The notes below the pieces were generated by a model. The model did not search any database. It worked only from the letters and a program-made list of their open reading frames with translations, and was not told the DNA's origin. From RGIG6353 sp045653035 (GTDB lineage Bacteria > Bacillota > Clostridia > Oscillospirales > SIG627), in assembly GCA_045653035.1 (NCBI GenBank), contig JAZOLO010000021.1, forward strand, positions 1-64,000: 64,000 nt of DNA, given 5' to 3'. A program made the position numbers and the translations under genes. This document shows, one piece after another, positions 50,381 through 60,016 of this stretch (positions are counted from its first letter, which is position 1; each line of letters opens with the position of its first letter).

Positions 50381-51676
50381 TTATATATCGTTTCTCACAA
50401 GGTCTTCAAAGGTTTCTCGTTTTACCGATATTCTGTCCTTGCCGTCCTTGAGGCTGACAAGGGCAGGGCGGAGAAGCCTATTATAATTTGATGACATTGA
50501 GAAGTTATAAGCACCCGTCGTACAAACGGCGAGTATATCTCCTCTCTTTGGACGGAACATTTTCACCCTCTCCTGTATAAGGTCACCGCTTTCACAGCAT
50601 CTTCCGCCTACCGTTGCTTCAAAATCAGGGGCTTTATCTGCAAAGGTTGCGTTTATAAGAGTGTATGGTGATTCGTAGAGTGCATAGCGTGGGTTGTCTG
50701 CCATACCGCCGTCAACAGATACGTAATTCTTATAGTTTTCGATACACTTAACGCTTCCTACGGTGTAAAGAGTCATACCGCTGTCGGCAACAATACTTCT
50801 GCCAGGTTCCATAAAGATACGGGGCATTTTGAGTGAGAAATTTTTAAGAAGGGCTTTTATATGTTCGCCGATTTCTGAAATATTCTTGGTGTAGTTTATT
50901 TCAGGGTCACTTTCAACGTATTTTACTGCCATACCGCCGCCGAGATTGATTTCAGGGGCTTCAAAGCCGTACCTCTCACGAATGAGAGCTGAAAATGCGA
51001 GCATTCTGTCGGAAGCCTCTATAAAGGGTGTGCAGTCGAACACCTGTGAGCCTATATGGCAATGGTAGCCGTAAAGAGTAATATTACTGCAGGAAAGCAC
51101 CTTCTTCACAAGCTTTTCGGCGTCACCCGTTTCGATAGCCACGCCGAACTTTGAATCAACGGTGCCTGTATTTATAGCTTTGAGTGTATGGGGGTCGATG
51201 CCAGGTGTAAGACGAAGAATTACGGGGGCTTTAACGCCCATCTCCCCTGCAATTCGCTCCAGTGCCTCTGCCTCGTCGCCGTTATCCACTACAATTCTGC
51301 CAACGCCCATTTCAAGCGCCATTTCAAGGTCGGCATCGGTCTTGTTATTTCCGTGAAACATGGCACGTGAGAGGTCGAAGCCTGCATTTTTAGCGGTGTA
51401 AAATTCGCCTGGGGATACTACGTCTATCCACATATTCTCTTTTTCGAGAGTTCTGTAAAGGTCTGTGTAGCAAAGTGCCTTTCCTGCAAAGCAGGGCTTG
51501 GACTCCTCTGAAAAAGCACTTTTCATGGCACTCTTATATTCCCTGACTCTCTCAACAATATTGTCCTCGTCGATGAGGTAAAGGGGTGTTCCGTATTTTG
51601 ACGCAAGAGCAACCGTATCAACTCCTGCAAAGGTAAGATGCCCTTCGGCATTAACGTTTATATTCTTTGAAAGCAT
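50381..51676 (-). CDS. lysA: Diaminopimelate decarboxylase
   Basis: LysA converts meso-diaminopimelate to lysine. The 431-residue fold III PLP enzyme has the Schiff-base Lys in CFAGKALCYTDL, HGNNKTDADLEMAL, GYHCHIGSQ, NLGGGMAVKY, EPGRSIVADSGMTLY and CCESGDLIQE. It lies 16 bp downstream of the PAP2-diaminopimelate dehydrogenase gene, so enzymes making and using meso-DAP are cotranscribed. Confidence 0.96.
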   Translation of the reverse strand: MLSKNINVNAEGHLTFAGVDTVALASKYGTPLYLIDEDNIVERVREYKSAMKSAFSEESKPCFAGKALCYTDLYRTLEKENMWIDVVSPGEFYTAKNAGFDLSRAMFHGNNKTDADLEMALEMGVGRIVVDNGDEAEALERIAGEMGVKAPVILRLTPGIDPHTLKAINTGTVDSKFGVAIETGDAEKLVKKVLSCSNITLYGYHCHIGSQVFDCTPFIEASDRMLAFSALIRERYGFEAPEINLGGGMAVKYVESDPEINYTKNISEIGEHIKALLKNFSLKMPRIFMEPGRSIVADSGMTLYTVGSVKCIENYKNYVSVDGGMADNPRYALYESPYTLINATFADKAPDFEATVGGRCCESGDLIQERVKMFRPKRGDILAVCTTGAYNFSMSSNYNRLLRPALVSLKDGKDRISVKRETFEDLVRNDI

Positions 51677-51692
51677 TTTATTTTCCTTTTCA

Positions 51693-53288
51693 TTAAAGCA
51701 TGTGTGCGAGCATTTCGTCGTAGGATATTGTTGAAAGGTCGGCAGGAGACACGTCGAATACAGTCTTACAGCCCACCTCTCCTCTTTCCTTCATTTTAAG
51801 CATAGCGGATGTGTAGGCAACAATAACGCTGGCGGTAAATTCGGGATTGGAGTCAAGAGAAAGAGAATACTCTATACTATGACTGTTCTCAAGGTCGAAG
51901 CCCGTCTTGCCCGTTCTTATAACTCTGCCTCCGTGAGGAAGACCGCGGTGGTTTTTCTGAAGCTCGTCAAGTGTTATGAAGGTCACAGTAGTATCGTAGT
52001 CGGCGAAGTAGTTGGGCATTTCCTTTATCTCTTTTTCGATTCTTTCAAGGTCTGCCCCCTCCTCTGCTACAACAAGGCACTCTCTTTTGTGCTTTTCTCT
52101 TGTTGTAAACTCGGGCATCTCTCCGCTCTTTGCTCTTTCTACCGCCTCGGGGATAGGTACTGTGTACTGTCTTGCATCAATAACACCATCAATTCTGCGG
52201 ATAGCTTCGGAGTGTCCCTGACTCACACCTCTGCCCCAAAAGGTATAGTCACGACCATAGGGGAGAATTGAGTTTGCATAAAGGCGGTTTACCGAGAACA
52301 TACCGGGGTCCCAGCCAACCGAAATCATAGCAATATTTCCGCCTTCCTTTGCGGCACTGTCAACTCTCGCAAAATGCTCGGGAATCTTGGCGTGTGTATC
52401 AAAGCTGTCGATGACGTTAAATTCCTTTGCAAGTGCAGGTGTCATTTCGGGAAGGTCTGTAGCAGAGCCACCGCAGATGATTACGGCATCAACCTTGCCC
52501 TTCAGCTCCTTTATATTATCCATGGCAACGGCAACGGCACCCTCTGTTCTGATTTTGATTTCTTCAGGGGCACGTCTTGTAACTACTGCTACAAGCTCCA
52601 TGTCCTCTCTGTTCTTAATTGCCGCTTCAACTCCGCGGCCAAGGTTTCCGTAACCTGCTATAGCTATTCTTTTCATTGTCTTACCTCTTTTTCTGAAAAT
52701 GAGTTTATTTACTATTATCCACACTCCCACAGCGTAAGGGACTGCGGTTATTACGTCAAGTGATGAATGTTGTTTTATAAATACCGTTGAAAGGCATATA
52801 AAAAAGCCAAGAACGGTGAGAGAAAAACGGCAGAATTTTGGAAATTTTCTCTGCCATACCGAAAATACAGCACCGAGAGTGCCCACAACGTGCATACTGG
52901 GGCAGACGTTGGTGTTTGTATCGACACTGTAGATAAAGGATACGGCTTTTACAAAAAAACCCTCCCTCAGTGTCAGGTCTGCTCTTAAATTCTGTTCGTT
53001 AGGTATCAGGATATTAAGTATTATAATTGAAAAAAACGCGATGCCCATAAAGGACATATACCTTTTGAAGCCATCGGCATCTTTCAAAAAGAGGTATAAA
53101 CCTACTCCGAAGATAAGAAAGTACCACAAAACGTAGGGCACTACGAAGGCAGAAACAAAAGGAATTTTATCGTCAATGGGTAAATATGACACAAATCTGC
53201 CACTCTTAACGTACTTCTCCGCAAAAAAGAAGGTGAGAAGATATAAGGGAGGTATTGCAAGGTAAGGATAAATGGACTTATCTTTCAA
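51693..53288 (-). CDS. Fusion: PAP2-family membrane phosphatase domain + meso-diaminopimelate dehydrogenase
   Basis: Residues 1-204 form a six-segment PAP2-type membrane domain with CPSMHVVGTLG (129-139) and KQHSSLDVITAVPYA (172-186). Residues 205-531 are a complete Ddh-type dehydrogenase (327 residues, the normal full length): MKRIAIAGYGNLGRGVE, then SVGWDPGMFSVNR and GRGVSQGHSEAIRRI. No stop codon separates them. However, the Ddh part starts with its own Met (52676) preceded by AGAGG, so a separate dehydrogenase could also be made by internal initiation. Ddh makes meso-DAP in one NADPH-dependent step for peptidoglycan and lysine. Confidence 0.88.
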   Translation of the reverse strand: MKDKSIYPYLAIPPLYLLTFFFAEKYVKSGRFVSYLPIDDKIPFVSAFVVPYVLWYFLIFGVGLYLFLKDADGFKRYMSFMGIAFFSIIILNILIPNEQNLRADLTLREGFFVKAVSFIYSVDTNTNVCPSMHVVGTLGAVFSVWQRKFPKFCRFSLTVLGFFICLSTVFIKQHSSLDVITAVPYAVGVWIIVNKLIFRKRGKTMKRIAIAGYGNLGRGVEAAIKNREDMELVAVVTRRAPEEIKIRTEGAVAVAMDNIKELKGKVDAVIICGGSATDLPEMTPALAKEFNVIDSFDTHAKIPEHFARVDSAAKEGGNIAMISVGWDPGMFSVNRLYANSILPYGRDYTFWGRGVSQGHSEAIRRIDGVIDARQYTVPIPEAVERAKSGEMPEFTTREKHKRECLVVAEEGADLERIEKEIKEMPNYFADYDTTVTFITLDELQKNHRGLPHGGRVIRTGKTGFDLENSHSIEYSLSLDSNPEFTASVIVAYTSAMLKMKERGEVGCKTVFDVSPADLSTISYDEMLAHML

Positions 53289-53353
53289 ATCATTCTCCTG
53301 AAAATAATAATCTTATAGAATTATTGTCGTAAAGCCTTTAAAATAAACGTCCT

Positions 53354-54628
53354 TTATTTCAAAACCTCGTCTATAATATCACGTACCTCTTTTTGAACGT
53401 CACGTCGGTGCTTTATGGCAACCGTAAGGTTGTGTTTTCTGAAAATACCCTCTGCCGCCCTTTCCACGTCCTCAAATGTAATTTTGCTGTACTCCTCACG
53501 TCTTTCGTCAAGGGCGGAATAGTCAAAGCCGAGGAAGTGGGACTCATACACCTTGTTCCAGCAAAGTGCCTCGGAGTCATCAAGCATAAAGAGATAGTTT
53601 TCGGTATAAGGAACCTTTGCAAATTCAAAAAGCTCTTTTTGTGCCGCGGTAGAAATAACCTCAAGAGCGAGTCGCAGAGCAGGTAAAAAGTCCTTTTCAC
53701 CCGTTTCAAAGGAAAGGGTGAAAACACCCACGTTTTCATATTCCTCTACGTTTGCATCAAAGCTGTAAATGTAGCCCTTTTCTTCCGAAAGAGAAAGGAA
53801 AATTCTTGAAGAGTCCCCGCCGAAAAGCATATCGTATATAATATCACGAAGGGGCTTTTTTATCTTCCTTGTATCTACGTCAAAGGCAAGCTTTACCTTG
53901 CAAAAATCGGCTTTTTTGAATACCACCTTTGCGTTTCTTTTAAAGAAATCAAGGGGCTTTTCGGGTGAGTTCTCACGCTTTTTGCCTGAGGGGAGTACAA
54001 TGCCCTCTACCTTTGAAACAAGATAATTTTCTTCTTCCTCGCCAAACGCTCCCGTAAGGTAGAAGAATACGTTTTCACGGGTAAGTATTTTTTTTGAAAA
54101 ATCCGATAGCTTTTTTAAAGTAAGCTTCGATATTCCGCCAACCGTTCCCGTAATGGGACGGGCGAGAGGAGTGTTTTCCCACACCGCTTTTTGCAGAAGC
54201 TCGTCCACCGATGTACGGTAGGTGTCCTCTCTTATCTCCCTTTTTACTCTCTCCTTTTCGGACTCAAGCTCGGTTCCCTTGATAACTAGGGGGGACAAGG
54301 CGAGGGTGAGAATATCGGACGCTACCTTAAAGTATTTCGGGCTTCCCTGAATGGAAAAATGTATCAGCTCGTTGTAGGTTGTGCCCGAAAAGGTGAGTCC
54401 GTGTCGGTCAAGCACCCGATAAAGGTTTCCCGACATGAGTCTCGATATATTACGGAAAACGATATGCTCAAAGAAGTGGGTGTACCCCTCCTCGCCTGAC
54501 ATCTCGTGCATTGTACCTGCCCTTATTATAAGTGACAGACAGAAGCTATGAGAGGAGGAGGGAAAGGAATATACCTTTATTCCCGTACTTTTCAGTTTTC
54601 TTTCCTTAAATTCACTTTGTTGGGTCAA
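53354..54628 (-). CDS. M16 family zinc metallopeptidase
   Basis: The inverted zinc motif HxxEH is H51-FFE-H55, with the third ligand Glu probably in LESEKERVKREIRE. The 424-residue length and two-domain organisation fit processing-peptidase-like proteins such as B. subtilis YmfH. In Bacillota M16 proteins are often encoded near pgsA and recA, as here. The frame overlaps the end of pgsA by 17 bp. Confidence 0.88.
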   Translation of the reverse strand: MTQQSEFKERKLKSTGIKVYSFPSSSHSFCLSLIIRAGTMHEMSGEEGYTHFFEHIVFRNISRLMSGNLYRVLDRHGLTFSGTTYNELIHFSIQGSPKYFKVASDILTLALSPLVIKGTELESEKERVKREIREDTYRTSVDELLQKAVWENTPLARPITGTVGGISKLTLKKLSDFSKKILTRENVFFYLTGAFGEEEENYLVSKVEGIVLPSGKKRENSPEKPLDFFKRNAKVVFKKADFCKVKLAFDVDTRKIKKPLRDIIYDMLFGGDSSRIFLSLSEEKGYIYSFDANVEEYENVGVFTLSFETGEKDFLPALRLALEVISTAAQKELFEFAKVPYTENYLFMLDDSEALCWNKVYESHFLGFDYSALDERREEYSKITFEDVERAAEGIFRKHNLTVAIKHRRDVQKEVRDIIDEVLK

Positions 54629-55187
54629 TGTACTTCCAATACTCCTTAAGATAATTTATTCCCGACCAGAGTGTTAAAAATGCCGTTGCCGCCATTCCGA
54701 TATATGAGAAGATATATAAATCCCAGAACAATCCCTCGATAAGGAATACTACGATAGAAATGGACTGTGTCATAGTCTTGCACTTGCCAAGCCAGTTTGC
54801 AGGAACTACAATTCCCTCTCCCGACACCACAAGGCGTATGCTTGTAACCGCAAGCTCACGGAAGATAACTATGATTGACACCCACACCATATATGGTCTG
54901 AGTGTATCGTTTACGGCTGTTATTGCAAGAAGCGTTCCTATTACCATAAATTTATCGGCAACGGGGTCCATGAATTTTCCAAAATCTGTTATAAGATTGT
55001 ATTTACGTGCAATCTTGCCGTCGATAAAGTCTGTTATTGCAGTTAGTATAAAAAGCACTGCGGGAATAATTCCATAAAGAAGTGCGTTATTTCCTGTAAG
55101 CACAGGATAGAGAATAAACACCATTACAACGGGAACGAGTATCATTCTAAGGATAGTTAACTTGTTTGGAAGATTGATTTTACTCAT
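54612..55187 (-). CDS. pgsA: CDP-diacylglycerol-glycerol-3-phosphate 3-phosphatidyltransferase
   Basis: PgsA makes phosphatidylglycerol phosphate, the precursor of the main anionic lipids. The CDP-alcohol phosphotransferase motif is complete: DFIDGKIARKYNLITDFGKF then MDPVADK, fitting DGx2ARx8Gx3Dx3D. Four to five membrane segments are seen. ATG 55187 is chosen for its AAGGAG; an in-frame ATG at 55205 overlaps rimO. Confidence 0.94.
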   Translation of the reverse strand: MSKINLPNKLTILRMILVPVVMVFILYPVLTGNNALLYGIIPAVLFILTAITDFIDGKIARKYNLITDFGKFMDPVADKFMVIGTLLAITAVNDTLRPYMVWVSIIVIFRELAVTSIRLVVSGEGIVVPANWLGKCKTMTQSISIVVFLIEGLFWDLYIFSYIGMAATAFLTLWSGINYLKEYWKYIDPTK

Positions 55188-55197
55188 TTGTTTCTCC

Positions 55198-56526
55198 TTA
55201 TTCAACCTGACTTCCGACTAAATCATAGTCTAGAACGTCGGTAACTTTTACTTTTATAAACTCGCCGTCGCGAAGTCTCCGCTTCGCCGAGAAATAAATC
55301 TTGCCGTCAATTTCGGGAGCGTCCATTTCGGTTCTTCCGAAGTAGGTTTCGCCTACCTTATCGTATCCCTCAACGAGAACTGTGAGAGTCTTACCGATAA
55401 GCTTTTCGTTGTTTTCCGCATGTATTCTGTACTGTGCTTCCATTATTCTGTCACAGCGTGCGGTCTTGGTCTTTTCAGAAACCTGAGGTGTCATGGAATA
55501 TGCAGGAGTGTCTTCCTCTCTTGAATAGGTAAAAGCACCGAGTCTTTCAAAGCGTGTTTCTTTTACGTATTCGAGAAGCTCGTTTGCTTCGGCGGCTGTT
55601 TCTGTGGGGAAGCCCGTTATAACGGTAGTACGTATGGTAATATCGGGTATCGCACGGCGGAGTCTTTCTACCGCACTCTTTATAACCTCACTTCCGCCGT
55701 GGCGGTTCATAACGCCGAGAACTCTTTCGTTTACGTGCTGAATGGGCAGATCTATGTATTTTGCAACAGAATCATACTTTGCCATAACCTCTATAAGAGA
55801 ATCCGTTATCTTGTCGGGGTAACAATAAAGAAGCCTTATCCACTTAAACTCACACTCGGTAGCAAGTCTTTCGAGAAGCACGTCGAGAGAGTACTTCCCG
55901 TAGAGGTCTTCGCCGTATCTTGTGGTGTCCTGTGCAACAAGGCACAGCTCTCTTACACCCAGGTCAAAAAGGGTATGGGCTTCCGCCACTATATCGTCCA
56001 TATCCCTGCTTCTAAATCTGCCTCTTATATCGGGAATGGAGCAATAGGCACAGCGGTTGTCACAGCCCTCGGCAATCTTCAGATATGCCGTATATTCGGG
56101 AGTAGTTACTACTCTGTCACCGCCAAAGGCAAGGTTTTCGGTGAGCGAGGAGAAAACGCACTTTTCACCGCGGTATGCCTTTTCTACAGCCTCGCATATT
56201 TTGCCCTCGTCGCCTACGGAAAGTATTACGTCCACCTCGGGAAGCGACTTTTCAATATCCTCGGCATAGCGTGTCGCAAGGCATCCTGTGACAACAATGC
56301 CCTTTAAATCATGGTGCTCCTTAAGATAGGCAATATCGAGGATGGTTTCTATCGCCTCCTCCTTTGCACTCTTGATAAAGGCACAGGTGTTGACTATCAT
56401 AACGTCAGCGTAAATATCCTCGCTGACGATTTCATAGCCTGCCTCATTGAGAAGCCCAAGCATTACCTCGGTGTCACAGGTGTTTTTAGGACAACCAAGG
56501 GAAATAAATCCGACTTTTATACTCAT
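55198..56526 (-). CDS. rimO: Ribosomal protein uS12 methylthiotransferase
   Basis: This radical SAM enzyme methylthiolates an Asp of ribosomal protein S12. The 442-residue protein has the N-terminal cluster domain (GFISLGCPKNTCDTE, NTCAFI), the radical SAM CxxxCxxC in GCDNRCAYCSIP, RSRDMDDI and a C-terminal TRAM domain. GCPKN and the GRFRSR pattern favour RimO over MiaB. Confidence 0.95.
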   Translation of the reverse strand: MSIKVGFISLGCPKNTCDTEVMLGLLNEAGYEIVSEDIYADVMIVNTCAFIKSAKEEAIETILDIAYLKEHHDLKGIVVTGCLATRYAEDIEKSLPEVDVILSVGDEGKICEAVEKAYRGEKCVFSSLTENLAFGGDRVVTTPEYTAYLKIAEGCDNRCAYCSIPDIRGRFRSRDMDDIVAEAHTLFDLGVRELCLVAQDTTRYGEDLYGKYSLDVLLERLATECEFKWIRLLYCYPDKITDSLIEVMAKYDSVAKYIDLPIQHVNERVLGVMNRHGGSEVIKSAVERLRRAIPDITIRTTVITGFPTETAAEANELLEYVKETRFERLGAFTYSREEDTPAYSMTPQVSEKTKTARCDRIMEAQYRIHAENNEKLIGKTLTVLVEGYDKVGETYFGRTEMDAPEIDGKIYFSAKRRLRDGEFIKVKVTDVLDYDLVGSQVE

Positions 56527-56541
56527 AAAATCTCCGTACTT

Positions 56542-57138
56542 TCAATTTTTATCCAAGGCTGACATAATTGTTTCGGTAAGAAAACCCCTTGAGGAAAGCT
56601 TACGGAATATAGTGTCTCTTTCACAGCCTTGAAGATTTTTTTCTATATACTCACGGGCAAGTGCCACAAAATCGGGTGAAAGTGCTTCAAGTGCCTCATC
56701 CACCGTCTCGTGAGAAAAGCCCTTTTCGTGCATTGAGCCTTTGATTTTCACTTCGCCCCAAAGCTTTTCAAGGCACTTTTCGGCATATCTCTTGGCGTAT
56801 CCTCTATCATCTATATAGCCTGCCCTTTCAAGCTTTCCTACAAGCTCCTCTACCCACTCTCTTTCAGCGTAAGTGCCGAAAACCTTTTCTCGGCAAAGCT
56901 TCATTATGAGTGCTTTCTTGGTAATGTCCCCTGCCGAAAGCCGTCTTATTGCCTTTTTCTTTATTTCACGCCTACACGCAAGGGTCACGAGAAGCTCGGG
57001 GTCTTCTATATCGTCTCCCTTCTCATGAGACACAAAGTATTTTTCAGCATCCTTCACCCAGATAGGATACTCTCCCTCGTCGGTAAGGATTACCGTTTCC
57101 TTATTTTTCGTTACGTTATACTGTCCGAGATACTTCAT
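56542..57138 (-). CDS. recX: Regulatory protein RecX
   Basis: RecX modulates RecA filaments. The 198-residue protein has three-helix tandem repeats (ALIMKLCREKVFGTYAEREW, YIDDRGYAKRYAEKCLEKLW, IEKNLQGCERDTIFRKLSSR) with the expected GYIDDRGYA segment. Its ATG shares one base with the recA stop (TAATG), so it is coupled to recA. Confidence 0.9.
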   Translation of the reverse strand: MKYLGQYNVTKNKETVILTDEGEYPIWVKDAEKYFVSHEKGDDIEDPELLVTLACRREIKKKAIRRLSAGDITKKALIMKLCREKVFGTYAEREWVEELVGKLERAGYIDDRGYAKRYAEKCLEKLWGEVKIKGSMHEKGFSHETVDEALEALSPDFVALAREYIEKNLQGCERDTIFRKLSSRGFLTETIMSALDKN

Positions 57139-58247
57139 TATTCGTCAAATCCGTCGCCGATATCCTCATCGTCATCCTCGTCAAGTCCCGCTATACCGCC
57201 AAAGGAAAGGTTTCCCTGAAGGTCGTTTGCCTGTGCGAGAATTTTCGACTTGATTTCTTCTCTGATATCGGGGTTTTCCTTAAGATAGAGCTTAGCGTTG
57301 TCCTTACCCTGACCGAGTCTGAGTCCTCCGTAGCCGTACCATGAGCCACTCTTTGAAACGATACCAAGCGATTCACCAAGGTCGATAATTTCACCGTCTG
57401 CCGAAATACCCTCACCGTACATGATATCAAACTCTGCCGACTTGAAGGGTGCGGCAACCTTATTTTTAACAACCTTACACTTGGTGTGGTTACCGATAAT
57501 TTCTGACTTGTCCTTTATCTGCTGACCGCGACGCACGTCGATACGAACAGATGCATAGAACTTAAGTGCCTTACCGCCTGTTGTTACCTCGGGGTTACCG
57601 TACATAACGCCAACCTTTTCACGAAGCTGGTTTATAAAGATGAGTACGCACTGACTCTTTGCAATAGCGCCCGAAAGCTTACGGAGTGCCTTTGACATAA
57701 GTCTTGCGTGAGCACCTACCATTGCCTGTCCCATGTCACCCTCAATCTCTGCCTTGGGTACAAGGGCTGCAACCGAGTCAACGATAATAACGTCGATTGC
57801 ATCTGACGAAATGAGGGCTTCTGCAATTTCAAGAGCCTGCTCACCGTCGTCGGGCTGTGCTACGAGAAGGTCCTGAATGTCAACGCCTATCTGCTGTGCA
57901 TAAGAGGGGTCGAGAGCGTGTTCCGCGTCGATGAATGCAGCCGAGCCTCCAAGCTTCTGTGCCTCTGCCGCAATGTGAAGGGCAAGGGTCGTTTTACCCG
58001 AGCTTTCAGGTCCGTAAATTTCAACGATACGTCCCTTGGGAACACCGCCTATACCGAGAGCAAAGTCAAGAGAAAGTGAGCCTGTGGGGATAGCAGATAC
58101 CTGCATTGAGGTATTGTCGCCAAGTCTCATTATAGAGCCCTGTCCGTATTTTTTGGTTATTTGGGATATTGCCTTTTTTCTTGCCGCTTCTCTGCCCGCC
58201 TTTAAATCGTCTTGGGCTTCGGCATTTTTCTTTTTCTTGTCTTCCAT
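57138..58247 (-). CDS. recA: Recombinase RecA
   Basis: RecA forms the strand-exchange filament and triggers LexA self-cleavage. The 369-residue protein has the Walker A GPESSGKTTL, the Walker B VIIVDSVAALVPKAEI, the L1/L2 loops (GDMGQAMVGAHARLM, NQLREKVGVMYGNPEVTTGG) and an acidic C-terminus (DEDDDEDIGDGFDE). No LexA box was recognised in the 25-bp gap upstream; the promoter may be within or before prmC. Confidence 0.98.
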   Translation of the reverse strand: MEDKKKKNAEAQDDLKAGREAARKKAISQITKKYGQGSIMRLGDNTSMQVSAIPTGSLSLDFALGIGGVPKGRIVEIYGPESSGKTTLALHIAAEAQKLGGSAAFIDAEHALDPSYAQQIGVDIQDLLVAQPDDGEQALEIAEALISSDAIDVIIVDSVAALVPKAEIEGDMGQAMVGAHARLMSKALRKLSGAIAKSQCVLIFINQLREKVGVMYGNPEVTTGGKALKFYASVRIDVRRGQQIKDKSEIIGNHTKCKVVKNKVAAPFKSAEFDIMYGEGISADGEIIDLGESLGIVSKSGSWYGYGGLRLGQGKDNAKLYLKENPDIREEIKSKILAQANDLQGNLSFGGIAGLDEDDDEDIGDGFDE

Positions 58248-58272
58248 CTTTTTATCTCCTGTTTATAAGTAT

Positions 58273-59061
58273 TTAAGTATTCTTTACAAAAACTCTGTCG
58301 TTTCCCGAAAGGTCGCGTACTACCTCTCCGCCACCGAAAAGACGGTTAAGTGCGTCTCCCTGTAAATAGCCCATTTCAAAAATGAGAAGTGCCTTCGGCG
58401 AAAGCTCTTTTATACGCCTGTAAAAGTCAAGTCCGTCATCTCCCCCGAAAAGAGCAAGGGAAGGCTCTCTTTTTACGTTTTCAGGAAGAGCTTTCATTTC
58501 ATCTTTTGTGATATACGGGGGATTCATCACAATAGCGTCACAAGCGGGAAGCTCTTCTTTTAATACGTCAAAGCGCTTAAACGTGCATCTGTGCGAAAGC
58601 TTCTGATGCTCTATATTCTTCTTCGCCCATTTTTCAGAAAAGGGCGATATATCGAGAAGTGTTGCGGTAAGGTCAGGACGGCTTTTCAAAACCGAGAGTC
58701 CTATACATCCGCTACCAGTGCATATATCGAGGAAGTGGGAATTTTGTGGTATTCTCTTTATAGCTTCCTCCACCAGCACCTCGCTGTCGCACCTTGGAAT
58801 AAGCACACCCTCTCCAACAAGGTATTCCTCCTTGTAGAAGGGAACTTTTCCAAGAATATATCCGAGAGGCTCGGCAGAAACGGCACGTTTAAAATCCTCT
58901 ATTATTCTGTCGGCTGTGCTTTTTTCTATTTCCCGTCCCATGATAAGGGTATCTCTTTCAAGGGAATATTTTTCAAGTATAAGTGATAGCGTTTCTCTGA
59001 AGCTTAAATTTTCTTTTGCAAAGTCGGATTTCTCAAAAAGCTCTTTAAGAATTTTCTGCAT
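58273..59061 (-). CDS. prmC: Release factor glutamine methyltransferase
   Basis: PrmC methylates the Gln of the GGQ motif in release factors 1 and 2. It has motif I FLDICTGSGCIGLSVL and the catalytic NPPYITKDE. The ATG at 59061 gives 262 residues and a GAGATGG ribosome binding site; more upstream in-frame starts would lie deep in the DUF1385 gene. The overlap with DUF1385 is conserved in many Bacillota. Confidence 0.93.
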   Translation of the reverse strand: MQKILKELFEKSDFAKENLSFRETLSLILEKYSLERDTLIMGREIEKSTADRIIEDFKRAVSAEPLGYILGKVPFYKEEYLVGEGVLIPRCDSEVLVEEAIKRIPQNSHFLDICTGSGCIGLSVLKSRPDLTATLLDISPFSEKWAKKNIEHQKLSHRCTFKRFDVLKEELPACDAIVMNPPYITKDEMKALPENVKREPSLALFGGDDGLDFYRRIKELSPKALLIFEMGYLQGDALNRLFGGGEVVRDLSGNDRVFVKNT

Positions 59062-60007
59062 TTTCCATCTCTTTTTCTTCAAGCGCCGCTTCAAGTGCCT
59101 TTATCGCTACCTCAATTTCCTTTTCGTCGGGCTCACGGGTAGTTATTCTCTGGAACCAAAGTCCGGGGGCTGTGAGAATTCTGAGAAGCACATTGTCGTG
59201 AGTGCCTGAGAAAATGGTAATCTCATATCCGATACCCACAATCAGGGGAATTATTGCAATTTTTGTTAAAAATCTGAGGAAAAGGTTATTCCAAAGACTT
59301 GCGGGGAGTGACGCTGAAACAACGATAGACAAAATGAGCATAACGAACATCATGCTCGTACCGCATCTTGGATGAAATCTCGACTGCTTCTTTATATTCT
59401 CTACCGTGAGGGGAAGTCCTGCCTCGTGGCAGAAGATGGACTTATGCTCTGCACCGTGGTATTCGTAGGTGCGTCTTATGTCGGGCATAAACGCCACTCC
59501 CCACACGTAGAGGAGAAATATGAAAATTTTAACGACACCCTCGACTACCGCCTTCATAAGAGATGGCATTTCAAAAACTAGAGAGATAAGCTTTGATATA
59601 AGCATAGGAAGGTAGAAAAAGAGTCCGAGAGCGAGAAATACGCCAAGCACTCCGCCGATTACTGCAGCAACGCCCATAAGGCTTTTTCCAAGCTTCTTCT
59701 GAAGCCATTTTTCAAATTTTGTTTCTTCTTCCTCGATACCCTGCATTTCAGCCGAAAGGGTGAGAATTGACATGGAAAGCTTCATGGACTCCACAAAGCC
59801 CACAACGCCCCTTATAATGGGTATCTTCAAAAATTTATACTTTTCCTTAATGCTACGCACTTCCCTTTTATCAAGGGCGATAGTCCCGTCGGGGCATCTT
59901 ACGGCGGTAGCACAGGTGTTACCCCTTTTCATCATGATGCCTTCAAGCACCGCCTGTCCGCCAACACGGGATGCCGCCGTTGGGCAGGCTCTTTTTTCTC
60001 TTGCCAT
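59045..60007 (-). CDS. DUF1385 membrane protein
   Basis: The 320-residue protein has the family start VGGQAVLEGIMMKRGNTCAT and the central EYHGAEHKSIFCHEAGLPLT with FHPRCGTSMMF, plus three to four membrane segments. The function of DUF1385 is unknown, though it is commonly found next to prmC and prfA in Bacillota. The His/Cys pattern suggests a metal site. Confidence 0.85.
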   Translation of the reverse strand: MAREKRACPTAASRVGGQAVLEGIMMKRGNTCATAVRCPDGTIALDKREVRSIKEKYKFLKIPIIRGVVGFVESMKLSMSILTLSAEMQGIEEEETKFEKWLQKKLGKSLMGVAAVIGGVLGVFLALGLFFYLPMLISKLISLVFEMPSLMKAVVEGVVKIFIFLLYVWGVAFMPDIRRTYEYHGAEHKSIFCHEAGLPLTVENIKKQSRFHPRCGTSMMFVMLILSIVVSASLPASLWNNLFLRFLTKIAIIPLIVGIGYEITIFSGTHDNVLLRILTAPGLWFQRITTREPDEKEIEVAIKALEAALEEKEMENAENS

Positions 60008-60016
60008 AGGGTCTCC

